DNA of 64,000 bases from Phytohabitans aurantiacus (GCF_027923225.1 NZ_BSDI01000004.1:187528-251527), one strand, 5' to 3'. Positions 43,260-52,378 are shown, numbered from the stretch's first letter. Numbers and translations are program-made. The notes: a model not told the origin generated them from the letters alone.

Positions 43260-44051
43260 TCAACGGGAGCGTTTCCACATTGTGCCGACGACCACGGTCG
43301 CGTTCAGGTCCTGGTCGCTGGCGACCTCCGGCGCGAGCCCAGCATCGGCGAACGCCTCCACGGCGTGCGGCGCCTGGCCTTCGCTGGTCTCGACGAGCAG
43401 GTGACCGCCCGGCGCCAGCCATTGTCCGGCGGCCGCGGCCACCCGCCGCAACACGTCCAACCCGTCGGGACCGCCGTCCAGCGCCACGCGCGGCTCATGG
43501 TCACGGGCTTCGGGCGGCAGCAGCGCCACCGCCTCGGTCGGCACGTACGGCACGTTGGCGACCAGAATGTCGATCCTGCCACGCAGGTCGGCGGGGAGCG
43601 GCGCGAAGAGGTCGCCCTCGTACACGCGCCCGCCGACCGAAGCGAGGTTGCGGCGCGCGCACCGCACCGCCACCGGTTCGACGTCCACGGCGTACAACTC
43701 GATGCCACCGTCACGAGCGGCGGCTACGGCGGCGCCCAGCGCGCCCGAGCCGCAGCACATGTCGACCACGACAGCCGGAGTCGGGCATCGGGCGATCGCC
43801 TGGGTGGCGAGGAACTCGGTGCGTCGACGCGGCACGAACACCCCGGGTTCGACGGCTATCCGTAGGCCATGGAACCGCACCCAGCCGAGAACATGTTCGA
43901 GCGGCTGGCCAGCGACCCTCCGATCGACCATCGCGACGAGATCGGCCGGGGTGGTGGCCGTTGACATGAGCAGGTGCGCCTCGTCTTCGGCGAAGACACA
44001 GCCGGCAGCGCGGAGCCGGGCGACGATGGCGGACTGGTGCGAAGCTGACAA
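43260..44051 (-). CDS. PrmC-related N5-glutamine methyltransferase-like protein
   Basis: 263 residues, class I SAM-dependent methyltransferase with the HemK/PrmC layout: N-terminal helical domain (AGQPLEHVLGWVRFHGLRIAV, PRRRTEFL), SAM motif VVDMCCGSGALG, acidic YAVDVEP. The catalytic NPPY of PrmC is NVPY here (ILVANVPYVPTEA). This matches a known actinobacterial paralogue group annotated as putative protein N5-glutamine methyltransferase; its substrate may differ from release factors. Gap 44052-44198 behind it shows no feature. Confidence 0.82.
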   Translation of the reverse strand: MSASHQSAIVARLRAAGCVFAEDEAHLLMSTATTPADLVAMVDRRVAGQPLEHVLGWVRFHGLRIAVEPGVFVPRRRTEFLATQAIARCPTPAVVVDMCCGSGALGAAVAAARDGGIELYAVDVEPVAVRCARRNLASVGGRVYEGDLFAPLPADLRGRIDILVANVPYVPTEAVALLPPEARDHEPRVALDGGPDGLDVLRRVAAAAGQWLAPGGHLLVETSEGQAPHAVEAFADAGLAPEVASDQDLNATVVVGTMWKRSR

Positions 44052-44198
44052 GGAGTACCTTCCGGAGCGCCGGTGGGCACTCCCGGCGTCACCTCGCGGC
44101 GAAGGACCGCCCGATGGTGAGGTGGGAGCACCCGGCCTGTACTGGCGAAATGGGTCTCACCTCCTCGACGCTGGCGGGGTCGCGCCCCATTCTGCCAC

Positions 44199-44786
44199 TC
44201 AGCGGCGGTTACTCGGCCATGGGTCCGGCAGGTGGCCCGTCTCCCAACGCGGATCCGGCCCGCCGGCGTACTGGGGCTGCTGGTCCTGCAACCCTTCGGC
44301 GCCCAGCGGGCGGTTCTCCGGCAACGCGAGCGGAGCGGGCTCGGGCGCGGTGTCCTCGGGTACCGGCCAGCGCCGCCACCGGCTGACGCTGACGATCGCC
44401 ACGAGCAGTAGAGCGCCCAGCACCATCGTCATCCCGGTCCGCAGCGGCGTGGACGGGTCCGCGTCCCGGCCGCCCAGCGAAACGTTGTTCGGCAACAGGT
44501 CCATGACCGTGTCCGGCTCCACCAGCAGCGCCAGATAGCTCGCCGAGTAGAAAAGGCCGGTCGCCGTGGCGCCGAGTGGCGAGAACCGGAGGGTGGCGAG
44601 CAGACCGAGCAGCAGGCCGGCGGCGGCGAGACACGCCACGGGCCGCACGAAGTCACCGGTGTCGAACGAGCCGGCGCTGTCCTCGTTGACGAACGCCTGG
44701 ATCGACCTGTCCTGCCCGTACGCCAGCAGCAACCACGTGAGCGGTGCGATGACGGCGGCGGCGATCAGGGTCCAGAGATGTCGCAT
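44199..44786 (-). CDS. Four-TM hypothetical membrane protein
   Basis: 195 residues with four predicted TM helices (about 5-24, 48-67, 72-89, 118-138) and a Pro-rich cytoplasmic tail (DTAPEPAPLALPENRP). PNNVSLGGRDADPSTPLRTG forms the loop before the last helix. No family recognised. It lies directly downstream of the Ser/Thr kinase gene on the same strand, separated by a short tandem repeat, and may be co-transcribed. Confidence 0.75.
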   Translation of the reverse strand: MRHLWTLIAAAVIAPLTWLLLAYGQDRSIQAFVNEDSAGSFDTGDFVRPVACLAAAGLLLGLLATLRFSPLGATATGLFYSASYLALLVEPDTVMDLLPNNVSLGGRDADPSTPLRTGMTMVLGALLLVAIVSVSRWRRWPVPEDTAPEPAPLALPENRPLGAEGLQDQQPQYAGGPDPRWETGHLPDPWPSNRR

Positions 44787-44804
44787 GAGTCCTCGTTCTC
44801 CCTC

Positions 44805-44846
44805 TAGGTGATCGCTAGGCGATCGTTAGGCGACCTAGGCGATCGC
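44805..44846. repeat. Short 11-bp tandem repeat at the kinase stop codon
   Basis: Four copies of TAGGCGATCGC-like units: 44805-44815, 44816-44826, a shortened 44827-44835, and 44836-44846. The last copy supplies the kinase TAG stop and final Ala codons, so the array extends from the gene end into the intergenic gap. Confidence 0.75.
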
Positions 44847-46271
44847 GGCGATGATCGAGTCGACGATGTTCAGCGCGTTGAATCCGGAGCGGCTCACCTT
44901 GCCGTCTTCCAGCAGCTCGCTGAGGCGCGCGTCGACCTCGCGGAGCCTCTCCACTGCCTTGCTGTCCCGTCCGCCCTTGAGCCAGTTCGCCGCCCTGTCC
45001 ACCTGCCTGAGCAGGTCTCGGCCGGCCGCCGCGTCCAGTTCGCCGTTGTCGACCTGGCGCCGGATGAGGCTCGCCAGGCTGGTGACCCGCTCCATCGGCG
45101 TGGCGGCGGGCGCGCTGGGAGCTGGCGCCGAGAGCGTGACCTTTGGGCTGGCCGCCGGATCGGGCAGCGTGTCCGACGGCTCCAAGCGCGCCTGGGAACT
45201 CACCGTGACCGGACCGGGGACCGGAGCGCCAGCAGGTGTCGTGCCCGCCTCTTCACCCGCCATGACCACCGCCACGGTCGCCACCGTCGCCAGGATCGCG
45301 GCGGCGGAGAGCGCGGCTATCCAGTACTGCCGCAGCGACATCGCTGCGCGCGACACCCACGCGGGCAACGCGACCCGCATCCGGTGCCGGCCGATCGGCC
45401 GGGATGACGTCCGGGGAAGCACGACCGTGGTGGGATCCGCCTCTGGCGCCGCGCGGATCGCGGCGAGCGCATCGCGTACGTCCGCGGCGCTGGCCGGCCG
45501 ATCCGCCTGGCTCTTCGCGAGCATCCGCCCGATCAGATCATCAAGCTCCATCGGCACGTCACTGCGCAGCGCCCGTACCGGTACCGGTGGCCGGTCGAGC
45601 TGCTGATGGAGAACGGACATAGCGGTCTCGCCGAGAAACGGCGGCCGGCCGGTCAGCATCGCGTGCAGGACGCAGCCGAGGGCGTACAGGTCCGTGCGGG
45701 CGTCCACCGGCTCACCGGTCGCCTGCTCCGGCGCCATGTACTCGCAGGTGCCCACCGTCTCGCTGTGGCTGGTCAACGCGGCGCTGCCATCCCTCAACTG
45801 AAGCCTTGCGATGCCGAAGTCGCACACCTTCACGACACCCGCGCCGTCGACGAGCAGATTGCCCGGCTTGATGTCGCGGTGGATGACACCGGCGGCGTGC
45901 GCGGCCGCGAGCGCGTCGCTGACCTGTTCGGCGATCGCCACCGCGCGTTCGACGGGCAACTGCCCATGCACGCTCAACAGGTCGGCGACCGTGGGCCCGT
46001 CGACCAGTTCCATCGCGAGAAACCCGCCGTCATCGTCGACGCCCACGGCGTGGCTGGCCACGATGTTCGGATGATCCAGGTGCGCGACCGTTTGCGCCTC
46101 TCGCCGCAGTCGCTCGACCACCACCGGTCGCGCCGCCTGCTCAGGATCCAGCACCTTTACGGCAACTTGGTCACCGGTGTCCAGATCGACCCCGCGCCAC
46201 ACCGTGGCCGTACCACCACGGCCGAGCCGCTTCTCCAGCCGGTACCGTTCACCGACGATGCGGTCCGCCAC
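44835..46271 (-). CDS. PknB-like Ser/Thr protein kinase with one TM and extracellular domain
   Basis: 478 residues from GTG 46271 (AAGGA 9 nt upstream). N-terminal Hanks kinase: LGRGGTATVWRG glycine loop, VAVKVLD lysine, VIHRDIKPGNLL catalytic loop, VCDFGIARL and EYMAPEQATG. A juxtamembrane linker, one TM helix (about 325-348), a Pro/Ala-rich stretch and a helical extracellular domain (SLASLIRRQVDNGELDAAAG) that lacks PASTA repeats follow. The longer frame upstream is antisense. It lies 62 bp after the anchored-repeat transporter operon on the same strand. Confidence 0.92.
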   Translation of the reverse strand: MADRIVGERYRLEKRLGRGGTATVWRGVDLDTGDQVAVKVLDPEQAARPVVVERLRREAQTVAHLDHPNIVASHAVGVDDDGGFLAMELVDGPTVADLLSVHGQLPVERAVAIAEQVSDALAAAHAAGVIHRDIKPGNLLVDGAGVVKVCDFGIARLQLRDGSAALTSHSETVGTCEYMAPEQATGEPVDARTDLYALGCVLHAMLTGRPPFLGETAMSVLHQQLDRPPVPVRALRSDVPMELDDLIGRMLAKSQADRPASAADVRDALAAIRAAPEADPTTVVLPRTSSRPIGRHRMRVALPAWVSRAAMSLRQYWIAALSAAAILATVATVAVVMAGEEAGTTPAGAPVPGPVTVSSQARLEPSDTLPDPAASPKVTLSAPAPSAPAATPMERVTSLASLIRRQVDNGELDAAAGRDLLRQVDRAANWLKGGRDSKAVERLREVDARLSELLEDGKVSRSGFNALNIVDSIIAAIA

Positions 46272-46333
46272 GCGCCTAGATCCTTCCCTGGCCCGGTCTT
46301 CCGCCTGAAAGGGCGCACGGCGGCGCACGGGCG

Positions 46334-47230
46334 TTACGCCCGCGCGGTGACCTGCGACTCCTTCGGCTGCGCGAGGTCGAGGCGCGGACGGCCACGCGCC
46401 CGGATCCTGGCGAGCAGGCCGTGCCGGGGAGCGAAGCCCCAGCTCAGCAGGAAGATGCCGGTGGTGACGAGGACGATCAAACCGCCGGCGGCCAGGTTGA
46501 ACCAGTACGAAAGGTAGAGGCCGGCGACCGCGGAGATCGCGGCGATGGCCGGGGCGAGCAGCATCATGGCACCGAGCCGATCGGTGAGCAGTCGAGCGCA
46601 CGCGGCCGGTGTGATCAGCAGCGCCAGGACCAGGATGTTGCCGACCGCCTGGAGCGAGATGACGATCGCGATGGTGACCATGGTGTAGAGCGCCAGGTCC
46701 AGGGCGAACACGGGCAGGCCGAGGGCGCGGGCGGTCTCCCGGTCGAGGCCGACCGCGACCAACTCCTTGCGTAGACCGAGGGCGATCAGTAGCAGGGCAC
46801 CACCGGCGATGGCGACGGTTACCACGTCGCGGTCGCTGATGCCCAGGATCTGTCCGAACAGGAACGACTCCAGTGAGCCGCTGTAGCCCGGCGCGGAGCT
46901 GAGCACCACGATGCCGAGGCCAAACGCGGCCGCGAACAGGACCCCGATGACGGTGTCTTCCTTCAGGCGCCGGTTCTGCGCGAAGACTCCAATGAGGACG
47001 GCGGTGAGCACACCGGCGACCGCGCCGCCGAGTACGAGGTTGGCCTGGAAGACGAACGCGATCGCGACGCCGGGAAAGACGGCGTGCGCGATGGTGTCGC
47101 CGATGAACGCGACGCCGCGCAGCACCACGTGGCTGCCGACCACACCGCACACGATTCCGGACATGACCGCGACCAGAAGCGCGCGCTGCATGAACACGTG
47201 CTGCCACGGCTCGGTGAGTAGCTCCATCAT
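46334..47230 (-). CDS. Anchored-repeat-type metal ABC transporter permease
   Basis: 298 residues, about eight TM helices, of the ABC-3 (ZnuB/MntB) permease family: MQRALLVAVMSGIVCGVVGS, RGVAFIGDTIAHAVFPGVA, and LQAVGNILVLALLITPAACA. The ATG at 47230 overlaps the ATPase stop (ATGA). Together with the ATPase and the repeat-bearing binding protein it forms the actinobacterial anchored-repeat transporter, predicted to import Zn2+ or Mn2+. Last transporter gene of the operon. Confidence 0.92.
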   Translation of the reverse strand: MMELLTEPWQHVFMQRALLVAVMSGIVCGVVGSHVVLRGVAFIGDTIAHAVFPGVAIAFVFQANLVLGGAVAGVLTAVLIGVFAQNRRLKEDTVIGVLFAAAFGLGIVVLSSAPGYSGSLESFLFGQILGISDRDVVTVAIAGGALLLIALGLRKELVAVGLDRETARALGLPVFALDLALYTMVTIAIVISLQAVGNILVLALLITPAACARLLTDRLGAMMLLAPAIAAISAVAGLYLSYWFNLAAGGLIVLVTTGIFLLSWGFAPRHGLLARIRARGRPRLDLAQPKESQVTARA

Positions 47231-47979
47231 GCCGCGTCGGCCTTTCCGAGAGTGCGCGACAGCGCATCGGAGCCGCCGACACCGAACGCGCGCAGCCACA
47301 CGTCGGGATCGGTGAGCTCAGCGGGCGGGGCGTCGGCGACGACGACGCCGTTGAGCAGGCAGAGCCGCCCGCAAACGGCGGCCGCGGCGGGGAGGTCGTG
47401 CGTGGTTATCACGATCGCCTTGCCCTCCTCGCCGAGTTGCCGCAGCAGATCGGTGAGCAGGCTCTGGGTGGGGTTGTCCAGGCCGGTGAACGGCTCGTCG
47501 AGCAGCATCAGCTCGGGTCGCAACGCGAGAGCGCGCGCGACGAGTACCCTCTGCCGCTGCCCGCCTGACAGCTCCCCGATCGGGCGGCGCCGCAGCTGTG
47601 CCATCCCGACCCGCTCCAGTGCCTCGGCGACCGCGATCCGGTCGGCCCGCCCAGGTGATCGCATCCACCCGATCCGCCGGGCCAGCCCGGCGAGCACCGC
47701 CTTCTCGACGTCGATCGGGAAGTCCCAGGCGAACTCGTGCCGCTGCGGCACGTACCCCACCGTGCCGCGAACCTGCGCAGGTGTACGGCCGACGAGCCGG
47801 ATCTGGCCGGCGGCCAGCGGGAGCAGGCCGAGTACGGCGCGCAGCAGGGTGGTCTTGCCGGCACCGTTGGGCCCGATGAGCCCGACAAGCTCGCCAGCGG
47901 CCACCTTCAGGGTGACGTCGGTGAGCACCTGCCGGCCGGCTAGCCGTACCGCCACACCGGAGACGTCCAGCACGGTCAT
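47227..47979 (-). CDS. Anchored-repeat-type metal ABC transporter ATP-binding protein
   Basis: 250 residues. Walker A GPNGAGKTTLLRAV, Q-loop YVPQRHEFAWDFP, signature LSGGQRQRVLVARAL, Walker B LMLLDEPFTGLD, H-loop TTHDL. ZnuC/MntA-like. ATGA overlaps at both ends (47979/47976 and 47230/47227) tie it to the repeat protein and the permease. Confidence 0.93.
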   Translation of the reverse strand: MTVLDVSGVAVRLAGRQVLTDVTLKVAAGELVGLIGPNGAGKTTLLRAVLGLLPLAAGQIRLVGRTPAQVRGTVGYVPQRHEFAWDFPIDVEKAVLAGLARRIGWMRSPGRADRIAVAEALERVGMAQLRRRPIGELSGGQRQRVLVARALALRPELMLLDEPFTGLDNPTQSLLTDLLRQLGEEGKAIVITTHDLPAAAAVCGRLCLLNGVVVADAPPAELTDPDVWLRAFGVGGSDALSRTLGKADAA

Positions 47980-48803
47980 TCCCCCGTCCGGGATGAGGCA
48001 CGGCGGCGGGTGAGCAGGCCTCCGGCGAGGATGACGAGCAGCACGGCGCCCCCACCGGCCAGCAATGGCCAGACCACAGTGGACTCCTGGACGTCGCGGG
48101 TCGCGTGGGCGGGAGTGGGGGGATTGGTGGCGAACGCCGCGGTCGCGTCACCGGCACCCACGAACACGCGCAGGGTGTCACGATCGGACACCTCTCGCCC
48201 GTCTGTGGTGGTGCCGGACATCTCCACGTCGAGCAGGTAGCTGCCCGGCGCGGTGAACACCCAGTTGCCGTGCACGTGGGTGTTCACTTCGACGCCGGTG
48301 CGTTGGGGCATCGGCTTGGCGCCGTCGAAAACGACCTGTGGCTCGCCGAAGTTTCCGTTGAGGAACAGCACGAAGTGGCCCGGGCCGGTCAGTCCGTGCA
48401 GTGTCCAGGTGGCCTCCCGGTTGACGGTCGTGGCCACCCGCGGATCCTGGGTGTTCCAGCCCGGCCAGAGCATGCCAGGCTGTTGGGCTTGCGGCAGCAC
48501 CCATAGCGGTGCCCCGGTCGCGCCCAGGAATGCGAACCGTTCGTCGGCCGGTACCGTGGTGCGCGCCGCCTCCGCGACCTGGAGCACCACATCGGACAGT
48601 GGACGCCAGACCGACGGCCGCGCCGTGTCGTCGCGCAGTTGGAGGGTCCAGGCCCCGTCCACGAAGCGAGGGCCGAGGTCGACATGCCCTTCGTCCAGCA
48701 CCGTCCGGCCCGTCACCGTGGGCTCATCGGGCTGGACGCTGCTGCCGACCGTCGGTGTCGGGGCGAGGGCAACCACCAGCGCGAGCAGCATCCGCATCAT
48801 CAC
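47976..48803 (-). CDS. Membrane-anchored surface protein with one anchored-repeat domain
   Basis: 275 residues from GTG 48803 (GTGA overlap with the binding protein). Signal peptide (1-20), then one copy of the actinobacterial surface-anchored repeat: VLDEGHVDLGPRFVDGAWTL, ERFAFLGATGAPLWVLPQAQ, WPGWNTQDPRV, GPGHFVLFLNGNFGEPQVVF and the His-rich NTHVHGNWVFTAPGSYLLDV. The C-terminal TM helix (about 243-264) and RRRASSR tail anchor it. It probably captures metal at the surface for the adjacent transporter; the conserved HxHxNW motif suggests metal ligation, which is inference. Confidence 0.85.
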   Translation of the reverse strand: MMMRMLLALVVALAPTPTVGSSVQPDEPTVTGRTVLDEGHVDLGPRFVDGAWTLQLRDDTARPSVWRPLSDVVLQVAEAARTTVPADERFAFLGATGAPLWVLPQAQQPGMLWPGWNTQDPRVATTVNREATWTLHGLTGPGHFVLFLNGNFGEPQVVFDGAKPMPQRTGVEVNTHVHGNWVFTAPGSYLLDVEMSGTTTDGREVSDRDTLRVFVGAGDATAAFATNPPTPAHATRDVQESTVVWPLLAGGGAVLLVILAGGLLTRRRASSRTGE

Positions 48804-50341
48804 GGGCCTCCGAGGCAGTCACGCAACTCGTCCGCGTTGTGCCGCATCATGTCCACATAGGATCGCGCGTGCTCGTCGAACGAGTCGCCGTACAGCTTGC
48901 AGATCCGTACCCCTTGGTCCTTGGCGACCTGCGTGAGCACCGCGGCCCGGTTGGCCAGGTGCGGCTCCACGAACACCGCGGGCACGCGCAGGTTTCGGAT
49001 CGTCTCGGTGAGCTTGGTGACCTGCGCGGCACTGGGCTCCTGGGCGGGGTTGGGCACCACGAAGCCAGCCACCGTCATGTCGTACGCCTTGGCCAGGTAC
49101 CCGAACGCGTCATGCGTCGTGATCAGCTGGCGCCGGTCAGCGGGGATCCGTCCGATCTGCCCGCGCACGTACTCGTCCAGCTCGTCCAATGTGGCCAGGT
49201 ACCGCCGTGCGTTGTCCCGGTACGTGGCGGCGCTGTCCGGGTCGGCCTTGACCAGCGCGTCCCGGATCAGCTGGGCGTACGCCTTGGCGTTGCGCACGTC
49301 CTCCCACAGGTGCGGGTCGATCTCGCCGTGCACGTGCTTGCCCAGTACCGCCTGCGGGAGCTGGTGGATCCGGGTGCCGGGCGCGCCGATGAAGCCGAAC
49401 CGCGGATCGTCGGGCACGGTCTCGATCGCCTTGTTCGGCACGTCGATGACCACGTCACCGGCCGGCAGCGAAGCCTGCTTCCGGGCGGCGTCCCCGGAGG
49501 CACTCGCGACGTCGCTGTAGGCGTAGATCTGGCCGCTGTCGAGGTCCACTGCGATGTCGGTGTGCCCGTCGCCCAGGATGGTGGCTCCACTGCGGACACT
49601 GTGCGGGTCGACGCCCACCGCGAACGTGAACGTGCCCTCCCCCGCCGGTTCGGATACGCCACCGCCGGTACGCAGCGCGGCGCGCAGTGTCAGCCGGTAG
49701 ATCCCGGGCTTGCTGAACGCCCAGTTGACGTGGGTGTGCGCCGCCGGCGGCAGGCTGACGCTGTCTTTGGCGTCCAGGCCATCGGCGGAGTTGACGTACA
49801 CCTCCGGCTCACCGAGCGTCTGGGTCAGGTAGACGGCCAGGTGACCGGGGCCGTCAAGCGCGGTTGCCGACAGCAGGATGTCCGAGGACCGGGTGGCGCC
49901 GCGCTGCTCGCCGTCGCCACGCACCGCCAGCCCGAGCCAGAGCACGTCCAGCCCGATGTTCTCCACCAACGGAATCACGGTGGCGCCGTACGACTCGGAC
50001 ACCTCGGCGAGGGAGACGTTCGACGCGCCGTCCTTGATGTTCGTGTCGATCGTCTTGATCAGCCCGTGCGGCTCCAGCAGCAGATGGTTGGTGAACGTGA
50101 CGTCCGCTTTGGACACCTTGACCGCGTCCCCAGGGTTCGGCTCGTACGAATGCGGGTCGCCACCGGACGGCACGATCGAGTCCACCGTGACCTTGTCGCC
50201 GCCGACCTGGCGTACCAGGTCGGCGAGGATCTCGGTCGTGGTCACCACCCGCAGCCCGCCGTCACCGGCACCAGCGGCCCGGTCGCATCCCGCGCCGATC
50301 AGCAGGGTGACGGCCAGCGCCGCTGACAGGTGCCGCCTCAC
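48800..50341 (-). CDS. ZnuA-like metal-binding lipoprotein with inserted anchored-repeat domain
   Basis: 513 residues from GTG 50341. The lipoprotein signal ends GAGC (Cys19). The N-terminal lobe of a ZnuA/PsaA-type binding protein (VVTTTEILADLVRQVGGDKV, GGDPHSYEPNPGDAVKVSKA) is followed by about 200 inserted residues from the anchored-repeat domain, then the C-terminal lobe resumes (GEIDPHLWEDVRNAKAYAQL, ITTHDAFGYLAKAYDM, VFVEPHLANRA, YGDSFD). The insert carries the repeat halves in reversed order: WLGL...HTHVNWAF first, then GDGHTDIAVDL...RFGFIGAPG. Histidines of GGDPH, IDPH and TTHD are the expected metal ligands. Confidence 0.88.
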   Translation of the reverse strand: MRRHLSAALAVTLLIGAGCDRAAGAGDGGLRVVTTTEILADLVRQVGGDKVTVDSIVPSGGDPHSYEPNPGDAVKVSKADVTFTNHLLLEPHGLIKTIDTNIKDGASNVSLAEVSESYGATVIPLVENIGLDVLWLGLAVRGDGEQRGATRSSDILLSATALDGPGHLAVYLTQTLGEPEVYVNSADGLDAKDSVSLPPAAHTHVNWAFSKPGIYRLTLRAALRTGGGVSEPAGEGTFTFAVGVDPHSVRSGATILGDGHTDIAVDLDSGQIYAYSDVASASGDAARKQASLPAGDVVIDVPNKAIETVPDDPRFGFIGAPGTRIHQLPQAVLGKHVHGEIDPHLWEDVRNAKAYAQLIRDALVKADPDSAATYRDNARRYLATLDELDEYVRGQIGRIPADRRQLITTHDAFGYLAKAYDMTVAGFVVPNPAQEPSAAQVTKLTETIRNLRVPAVFVEPHLANRAAVLTQVAKDQGVRICKLYGDSFDEHARSYVDMMRHNADELRDCLGGP

Positions 50342-52266
50342 GACGACCTCCGGCGCCGGTAGGTCAGGGCCACCACGATGCCGCCCGCCAGAAGCAGGCC
50401 GGCACCGGCTGTCACCGGCCCCACCAGTGAGGTACCGGTCAACGCCAGCGGCCCGCCGCAACTGTTGCCGGTGTACGTGTACACGCGGCTGCTGACACGC
50501 CGCGCCAGTCCGTTGGGGTCGGTGCCGCCCACCGCGAACGTCACCGTGCTGGTGTCGCTGACCGACCGTCCATTCGCGAGGGTGGCACGGTGTGTAAAGG
50601 TCAGTTTGTAGGCGCCTTCCCTGGTGAATGCCCAGTTGCCATGCGCGTGCGTGCCGGTCGAGATGGTGTATCGGTCGGGCAGTCCGTCGCCGCTGTTGAA
50701 GACGACCCGCGGCTGACCGAACGTCTCGAACAGGTAGATCACCAGCTTGCCGGGACCTTCCACTTTGTCCAGTGACCAGGTGAGGGAGCCACCACGGAGC
50801 TGCGCGGCCTGGATCTCCTCGGTGTTCCATCCCAGCCACAGCAGGTTCGAGTTCTGGGTCTGCGGTATCTGCCAGATCCGTGCCCCGGTCGCGCCGAGGA
50901 AGCCGAAGTTCCCCGCCGGCACGGCGGTGGCACCGCCCGGCTTCAGGTGCAGGACGACGTCGGCCGGGTCACGCCAGCTGGCGCGGCCAGCCACGGTGCC
51001 GTCCTTGATCTGCGCGACGAGGTTGCCGTCGACAAGCCGGGCGGCGTAGTCGACGTGGCCCTGTGCGAGCACGGCGGCGTTGGTGGTGGACGTGCTGGTC
51101 GAGGTGTGCGTCGTTGGTGTGCAGTTCGGCGACGGGCTGGTCGCCGGCGAAGTGGTCGTACTCGAAGGGGCTGTACTCGACGGCGCCGCGCTCGTCCTCG
51201 AAGGTGCCACGGTGGTACGCGAAGGGGCCGCTGTCGCTGGCGCGGAAGCGGTGGGAGTCGGCGTCGGACTCGACGAGGGCGTGCCCGTTCCCGCTACCAC
51301 GAGGGTGATCGGCGGCGACGTCGACGGCGTGTGGTCGTTGGCATAGGTCGGCGTGTACCGCGCCGTCAGCGGGTGCGAGCCGCCGGCCAGCGCGGACGTG
51401 GTCAGCACCGCCTGGCCCGCGGTGACCGCCGTGAAGCCGAGCGATGCGGTGCCGTCGAAGAACTCCACCCAACCGGCCGCGGTGACCGGAGACACCGCCG
51501 CGGTGAGCGTGACCTTGTCACCGACGGAAGGTTCTGTCGGGTTCACCGACAGCGTGACCTGGGCCTGCTCCGGCGCCACGTCTCCGACGTACCAGGTGTA
51601 GGTGGCGCGTGCCGGCGCCAGCGGGGTGCCGTTCGCGGTACTCGCCCGCGCCTCGAAGGTGAGCTGGTACCTGCCCAGCGCGGAGAACGCCCAGTTGGCA
51701 TGGGTGTGCGAGGAGACCGACTGGCGCAGCGTGCGGATGTTGGCGTCGGTGCCGCTGAACATCCGCACCGGCATGCCGGCCACGTCGTTCCCGAAAATCT
51801 CCACCCGACCCGGCCCGGTGACGTCGACCAGGCTGAGGTCGACGGCGTCGCCGGCCAGGACGCCGGGCAGGATGGACTCGGTATCCCATCCGGCGAACAC
51901 CAGCTCATCCGCCTCGGTCTGCGGAGCGATCCACACTGGATCGCCCGGGCCGCCGAGGAACGCGAACTCCGGCATGTCAGGCACCGAAAACCGGGAGACC
52001 TGGTCGATGTCCTTGAGCTGGAAGAGCACGTCGGGCGGTTCGTAGAGGTCGTACGGCAACTCGCCACCGCGACTGCGCATCCGCAGCGCGCCATCGGCGT
52101 ACTCGACGTGGATGACGTCGGTGTGCACGTCGTTGAGCACCGTCCGAAGTCCGCTGTCCGGCGGTGCACCGGCGGCGCCGCCCGCCACCACCAGCGGTGC
52201 CGCGGCCACCGCTGCCAGCAGACCCAGCAGTGCCGCGACCCATCGCCGCCGTCTCGCATATCGCAT
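50338..52266 (-). CDS. Cell-wall anchored protein with two anchored-repeat domains and LALTG sorting motif
   Basis: 642 residues from ATG 52266 (GGGGAG 6 nt upstream). Signal peptide 1-38. The first anchored-repeat domain (about 44-245) runs VLNDVHTDVIHVEYADG to SSHTHANWAFSALG. A bacterial Ig-like domain (about 255-345, VTLSVNPTEPSVGDKVTL) and a Ser/Thr/Pro-rich linker follow, then a second repeat domain (AVLAQGHVDYAARLVDGNLV to TGTHAHGNWAFTREG), and a C-terminal LALTG, hydrophobic helix and RRRRSS tail. LAxTG is the motif used by class E sortases of actinobacteria. First gene of the minus-strand transporter operon, behind a Zur-like box. Confidence 0.88.
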   Translation of the reverse strand: MRYARRRRWVAALLGLLAAVAAAPLVVAGGAAGAPPDSGLRTVLNDVHTDVIHVEYADGALRMRSRGGELPYDLYEPPDVLFQLKDIDQVSRFSVPDMPEFAFLGGPGDPVWIAPQTEADELVFAGWDTESILPGVLAGDAVDLSLVDVTGPGRVEIFGNDVAGMPVRMFSGTDANIRTLRQSVSSHTHANWAFSALGRYQLTFEARASTANGTPLAPARATYTWYVGDVAPEQAQVTLSVNPTEPSVGDKVTLTAAVSPVTAAGWVEFFDGTASLGFTAVTAGQAVLTTSALAGGSHPLTARYTPTYANDHTPSTSPPITLVVAGTGTPSSSPTPTPTASAPATAAPSRTTVAPSRTSAAPSSTAPSSTTTSPATSPSPNCTPTTHTSTSTSTTNAAVLAQGHVDYAARLVDGNLVAQIKDGTVAGRASWRDPADVVLHLKPGGATAVPAGNFGFLGATGARIWQIPQTQNSNLLWLGWNTEEIQAAQLRGGSLTWSLDKVEGPGKLVIYLFETFGQPRVVFNSGDGLPDRYTISTGTHAHGNWAFTREGAYKLTFTHRATLANGRSVSDTSTVTFAVGGTDPNGLARRVSSRVYTYTGNSCGGPLALTGTSLVGPVTAGAGLLLAGGIVVALTYRRRRSS

Positions 52267-52287
52267 GAGAAGCTCCCCGCCCACAAT

Positions 52288-52308
52288 TTGAACATGATTA
52301 TCGTTAGC
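52288..52308. promoter_or_regulatory. Zur-like operator upstream of the surface protein/transporter operon
   Basis: The stretch AACATGATTATCGTTAGC, read in reverse TAACGATAATCATGTT, resembles actinobacterial Zur boxes (ATGATAATCATT core). It shares TTATCGTT with a second box 90 bp away. It lies 22 bp before the ATG at 52266, where a repressor would block transcription under zinc sufficiency. Motif judged by eye. Confidence 0.5.
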
Positions 52309-52378
52309 TTCTTCTACTCTGTCCAGTCCGGCATATCCGGCGAAACCGAGCGGTCCTATGTGGACGTTGACAGCTAGA

